NCBI GenBank assembly: GCA_021819535.1
Contig: JAKAQU010000110.1
Span: forward strand, 1-8,376
Source of the DNA: Pseudomonadota bacterium
GTDB lineage: Bacteria; Pseudomonadota; Alphaproteobacteria; Acetobacterales; Acetobacteraceae
Direction of reading: 5' to 3'
DNA: 8,376 nucleotides
Positions 5,668 through 8,376 of this stretch are shown one piece after another. Every line of letters starts with the position of its first letter. The stretch's first letter is position 1. Both the position numbers and the translations under genes were made by a program. The notes beneath the pieces were generated by a model. It had not been told where the DNA came from and did no database searches. It was given only the letters and a program-made list of their open reading frames with translations.

Positions 5668-6276
5668 TCACGTGTTCGCGCCGGTATAGAGATGCGGCCA
5701 GCGGCGTTTGATGACGGGGCTCGCGCTGCCCCAGGCGAGGCATGAATCGAGCAGCGCCGGCCGGCCGCCATGCCGCGCCGCGGCCTGCTCTTCCGGGGTT
5801 TTCGCCGCCTCTCCCGCGGCCTCGGCGCGCTCGCGTTCGCGCCGCATCAGCACCGAATAGAGGGTCTGGAAGGCGACCGTCGCCATCTGCTGCAGGAGTT
5901 CGCGGAGATGCGTGCAACCCTCGGTGCCGCCGACCCGCGCCATCGCCTCCTTGATAAAGCCGCGCTTGATCGAAAGCCCGGCGAGGCGGGAGAAATTCCC
6001 CGCCGCCTGCGGGCAGATCTGCGGATAGGGGCTGAACTCGGTATCGGCCTCGCAGGCGACGATGGTCAGATCCCCATCGACGGTGAGCCGCATCCACATC
6101 CCGTGCAGCGGCTCGCCCTCCGCGACATAGCCGCGTTCCTCGCTCGTGAAGCCCTGGGTCTTGGTGTCGGTGAGATGGGCCTCGATATCATAAAGCCCGT
6201 CATCGCGAAGATAGCCACGAAGCGCGATATCGCGCAGATGCAACAGCTCGCGTGCCGGTGGCGGGCTCAGGGGCAT
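5668..6276 (-). CDS. DUF2889 family protein
   Basis: The 202-residue protein starts MPLSPPPARELLHLRDIALR and contains RGYLRDDGLYDIEAHLTDTK, GEPLHGMWMRLTVD, ICPQAAGNFSRLAGL and EGCTHLRELLQQMATVAFQT. These blocks are the conserved landmarks of DUF2889, a family of roughly 180-200 residues with no established biochemical function that is common in proteobacteria. The protein has no signal peptide or membrane segment, so it is expected in the cytoplasm. A charged segment (RRERERAEAAGEAAKTPEEQ) after about residue 140 is probably a helical linker. AGGAG nine bases before the ATG supports the start. It lies 26 bp downstream of the CinA-type gene and probably closes that minus-strand operon. Confidence 0.88.
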   Translation of the reverse strand: MPLSPPPARELLHLRDIALRGYLRDDGLYDIEAHLTDTKTQGFTSEERGYVAEGEPLHGMWMRLTVDGDLTIVACEADTEFSPYPQICPQAAGNFSRLAGLSIKRGFIKEAMARVGGTEGCTHLRELLQQMATVAFQTLYSVLMRRERERAEAAGEAAKTPEEQAAARHGGRPALLDSCLAWGSASPVIKRRWPHLYTGANT

Positions 6277-6302
6277 CGTCTCGGTCTCCTGGAAAAAAGA
6301 TA

Positions 6303-7067
6303 TCAGATCGGCGGCTCGCCGGGGATGGGAGTGACGCCGAGGCTTTCGATCAGGGCGCTGACCTCGGCGATGGCCGCCTCGGCCGCCGTCTCGTCGGTTC
6401 CCTTGGCGACGATGGCGACACCATTATGCTCGCCCCGGTAATAGGGGTAGCTTCCGATGTCGAGCCCGGGATAGCGCGCCTGGATCGCGGCGAGCCCGTC
6501 GGCGAGACGGCCTTCGAGGAGGCGCTGCCCATGTACCGCCCGCGCGCGGATCGGCTTGCCGCCGGGCAGCGTCGGGGCGAGGCTCTCGAACATCGCCTGC
6601 ATGATGCGCGGCACCCCGGCCATGACATGGACATTGCCGATCGAAAACCCGGGCGCGATCGAGATCGCGTTTTCGATCAGCCGGGCGCCGCGCGGCATCG
6701 TCGCCATGCGCTGGCGGGCCGCGTTGAACTCGCCGGGCTTGTAGTGGCGCGCCATCTTCGCCCAGGCCTCGGGATGCGGCTCCCAGGGCACGCCGAAAGC
6801 GGCGGCGATGCATTGGCTGGTGATGTCGTCATGGGTCGGGCCGATGCCGCCGGTCGTGAAAACGTGATCGAAGGCAGCGCGGGTCTTGTTCACGGTCGCG
6901 ATGATGGTCGCTTCGATATCGGGGATGATGCGCACTTCGCGAAGCGCGATGCCGAGTTCGGCAAGGCGGCTCGCGAGGAATTTCACATTTACGTCCTGGG
7001 TGCGGCCCGAGAGGATCTCGTTGCCGATGACGAGGATGCAGGCGGTGGGGTTCTGGGTCTCGGTCAT
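6303..7067 (-). CDS. CinA-type competence/damage-inducible protein A, molybdopterin-binding-like domain only
   Basis: The 254-residue protein is a single MoCF-binding-like (MoaB/Mog fold, COG1058) domain. GNEILSGRT (residues 15-23) and TTGGIGPTHDDIT (71-83) are the signature, and HVMAGVPRIMQAMF follows around residues 150-163. Full-length CinA has a second, C-terminal NMN amidohydrolase (PncC) domain, which is absent here; the stand-alone form is common in alphaproteobacteria. The COG1058 domain has been linked to ADP-ribose pyrophosphatase activity in some bacteria, so a role in nucleotide clean-up is possible but not shown. A link to competence is historical naming. The gene starts nine bases after the stop of the GNAT-Nudix fusion, with AAGG overlapping that stop codon as a weak ribosome binding site, and is followed by the DUF2889 gene. 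Confidence 0.92.
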   Translation of the reverse strand: MTETQNPTACILVIGNEILSGRTQDVNVKFLASRLAELGIALREVRIIPDIEATIIATVNKTRAAFDHVFTTGGIGPTHDDITSQCIAAAFGVPWEPHPEAWAKMARHYKPGEFNAARQRMATMPRGARLIENAISIAPGFSIGNVHVMAGVPRIMQAMFESLAPTLPGGKPIRARAVHGQRLLEGRLADGLAAIQARYPGLDIGSYPYYRGEHNGVAIVAKGTDETAAEAAIAEVSALIESLGVTPIPGEPPI

Positions 7068-7076
7068 GGCGCTACC

Positions 7077-8072
7077 TTACAGGAAATCCCGGAGCATGGG
7101 GACCAGCGGCAGATCGGCGGGAGGCATGCGGTACTCGGAGAGCTTCTCCGGCCGCACCCAGGCGAGCGCCTGGCCCTCGCGCGGCGTAACAAAGCCGCGC
7201 CAGCGCCGGCAGAGATAGAGCGGCATCAGGAGATGGACGCGCTCATAGGCGTGGGAGGCGAAGGCGAAGGGGGCGAGGCAGGCGGCGGCGACATCGATGC
7301 CGAGTTCCTCCTGCAATTCGCGGATCAGGGCCGCCTCCGGGGTTTCGCCGGGCGCGAGCTTGCCGCCGGGAAACTCCCAGAGCCCGGCCATTTTTTTGCC
7401 CTCCGGCCGGCGCGCGAGCAGAACCCGCCCGTCGCTATCGATCAGCGCGCAGGCAGCGACGAGGAGCAGCGGCTTCGCTCCCTCGGGCGCCGCTTCATCG
7501 CGCGCCGCTTCGGGATGGCCGAAAATATCTTCGCGCCGCACCTCATGGACCACGACCGGCTGGCTGCCGCCGCGGGCGAGAAAATTCTGCGTCTCGCGGC
7601 CGGTCTCGCGAAACCCGATCCGCCGCAGCACCGCGAGCGAGGCTCTGTTGTCGGTCGCGGCGACGGCCTCCAGCCGATCGAGATCGAGATGAGCGAGCGA
7701 CCACGCCGCCATCCGCCCCGCCGCCTCGCAGGCGACGCCATGCCCCCAGAAGCGCCGCCCGACCCAATAGCCGAGCCGCCCGAGGCGCCGTTCATGATCG
7801 ACCCTGAGCCCGACGCCGCCGACCAGGATCTCTCTGCCCTCCTCATCGCCGGTGATGGCGAGGTGATAGGCCCGCCCGAGCGCGAGATCCTTGGCGCTGG
7901 CGGCGATCCATTCATCGGCGAGCGCCCGCGGATAGGGAAAGGGCACGCCGGCGAGATTGCGGCACACCTCCCAATCGTTGATCAGCCGGTGCAGCGCCGG
8001 CGCATCGGCGGCGACGAGCGGGCGGAGCGTCAGACGCGCGGTGGTGAGCGGCGTAAATCCGGCCGACATCAT
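7077..8072 (-). CDS. fused GNAT N-acetyltransferase and MutT-type Nudix hydrolase
   Basis: The product has 331 residues from the ATG at 8072, with a second ATG directly after it. Residues about 5-175 form a RimJ/RimL-type GNAT domain: TARLTLRPL at the start, the acetyl-CoA loop GRRFWGHGVA, and NRASLAVLRRIGF. An Ala/Glu-rich linker follows. The C-terminal ~130 residues are a Nudix domain with a perfect Nudix box (G-x5-E-x7-REUxEExGU) at about residues 237-259, beginning GKLAPGETPEAALI, preceded by LWEFPG. This is close to MutT, which hydrolyses 8-oxo-dGTP and protects against oxidative mutation. The acetylation target is unknown. The frame stays open upstream to 8366, but that stretch does not look like protein and the GNAT fold begins right after the 8072 start. 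The CinA-type gene follows after nine bases. Confidence 0.88.
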   Translation of the reverse strand: MMSAGFTPLTTARLTLRPLVAADAPALHRLINDWEVCRNLAGVPFPYPRALADEWIAASAKDLALGRAYHLAITGDEEGREILVGGVGLRVDHERRLGRLGYWVGRRFWGHGVACEAAGRMAAWSLAHLDLDRLEAVAATDNRASLAVLRRIGFRETGRETQNFLARGGSQPVVVHEVRREDIFGHPEAARDEAAPEGAKPLLLVAACALIDSDGRVLLARRPEGKKMAGLWEFPGGKLAPGETPEAALIRELQEELGIDVAAACLAPFAFASHAYERVHLLMPLYLCRRWRGFVTPREGQALAWVRPEKLSEYRMPPADLPLVPMLRDFL

Positions 8073-8376
8073 CGCCGCGCGGCCAAGTTCCGGCTGGCTG
8101 AGGCGCGATCCTCGGGAAATCGGAATTGGGGCGATCGGGGCATGATGGAACCGGGGGCGAAAGTGGCGCATCGTCCGCCGTCGCGCAAGATCGGGCCGCG
8201 CCATTCCTCGGCGCCTGATACCTCCGCAAAATCCCGTGAGATGCGGGCACCCGGCGGGAGAGGCTGGCTTTCGCCTCCCGGATACGCCATCATTGCGGGG
8301 CGAACCCGTCTGGATCAGATCGCACGAGACGGGTTCCGCTAAATTGCTGTTTGATCGCGTGACCAACGTCTTCGGC
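8073..8376. other. 304-bp leader upstream of the GNAT-Nudix gene, structured and mostly unassigned
   Basis: No gene is confidently present here. It holds a perfect 10-bp inverted repeat at 8302-8336 and a second, bulged stem at 8257-8279 (GGaGAGGC with GCCTCCC, loop TGGCTTTC). A 74-codon minus-strand ORF at 8293-8069 ends in an ATGA overlap with the fusion gene's start. It has no clear ribosome binding site, its third-position GC looks lower than in the flanking genes, and I recognise no family. A minus-strand promoter could lie near 8340-8370, but no convincing -35/-10 pair is visible. Confidence 0.4.
8302..8336. repeat. perfect 10-bp inverted repeat with 15-base loop
   Basis: GAACCCGTCT at 8302-8311 is the exact reverse complement of AGACGGGTTC at 8327-8336. 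The 15-base spacer contains two GATC sites, one base apart (8313-8316 and 8318-8321). No T-run follows on either strand, so a simple intrinsic terminator is doubtful. It could be an RNA structure in the leader of the minus-strand operon, an end-of-transcript structure of an off-window gene, or one copy of a dispersed palindromic repeat. Confidence 0.5.

Noticed and set aside
6252..8342. A plus-strand open frame of almost 700 codons opposite the minus-strand cluster.
   Set aside because: It runs antisense through three recognisable genes, its composition is Arg/Gly/Asp-rich without domain motifs, and such long antisense frames are expected in DNA with this codon bias.
8073..8366. An N-terminal extension of the GNAT-Nudix protein up to 8366.
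   Set aside because: The added residues are rich in Arg, Pro and Ser with no domain, the region holds inverted repeats, and the GNAT fold starts directly after the ATG at 8072.

Overview
The window is very GC-rich, densely packed chromosomal DNA. It most likely comes from an alphaproteobacterium, perhaps Acetobacteraceae or a related Rhodospirillales lineage. That placement is an inference from the short alphaproteobacterial type of NAD kinase (LGGDGFML, NLSAHGPI, a C-terminal ADFTEV stretch), the strong G/C bias at third codon positions and the family content. I see no phage, insertion sequence, CRISPR array, rRNA or tRNA.

Layout. Bases 1-99 hold the N-terminus of a leftward SufE-like gene cut by the window edge. 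A 108-bp divergent gap follows. The plus strand then carries seven genes to 5623: a small membrane-anchored leucine-zipper protein (208-642), a nitrilase-superfamily amidase (699-1541), NAD kinase (1538-2320, overlapping by 4 nt), an exported serine hydrolase of the class C beta-lactamase/esterase fold (2398-3708), an enoyl-CoA hydratase/isomerase-family protein (3705-4481, overlapping by 4 nt), a DUF1330 protein (4484-4768) and a short-chain dehydrogenase resembling Caulobacter-type D-xylose 1-dehydrogenase (4841-5623). These converge, across 44 bp containing an imperfect hairpin, on a minus-strand cluster read from right to left: a GNAT acetyltransferase-Nudix fusion (8072-7077), a CinA-type molybdopterin-binding-domain protein (7067-6303) and a DUF2889 protein (6276-5668). 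The last ~300 bp (8073-8376) form the leader of the minus-strand cluster. They contain a perfect 10-bp inverted repeat and a possible small ORF that overlaps the fusion gene's start by ATGA.

How the genes may work together. The amidase and NAD kinase share a GTGA stop/start overlap and are probably translationally coupled. If the amidase is a deaminated-glutathione amidase, as its motifs suggest, the pair joins glutathione-pool repair with NADP supply. The minus-strand cluster has a similar flavour: a MutT-type Nudix domain for nucleotide-pool sanitation and a CinA N-terminal domain, a family linked to nucleotide pyrophosphatase activity. The serine hydrolase, crotonase, DUF1330 and SDR genes look like a small catabolic or detoxification unit, in which an exported esterase-like enzyme is followed by cytoplasmic CoA-ester and alcohol/sugar oxidation chemistry. 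Its substrate cannot be read from the sequence.

Most of the window is recognisable housekeeping or accessory metabolism, and I do not see a clear new defence or mobile system. The items most worth a second look are the GNAT-Nudix fusion with its structured leader, the possible four-gene catabolic unit, and the small zipper protein.
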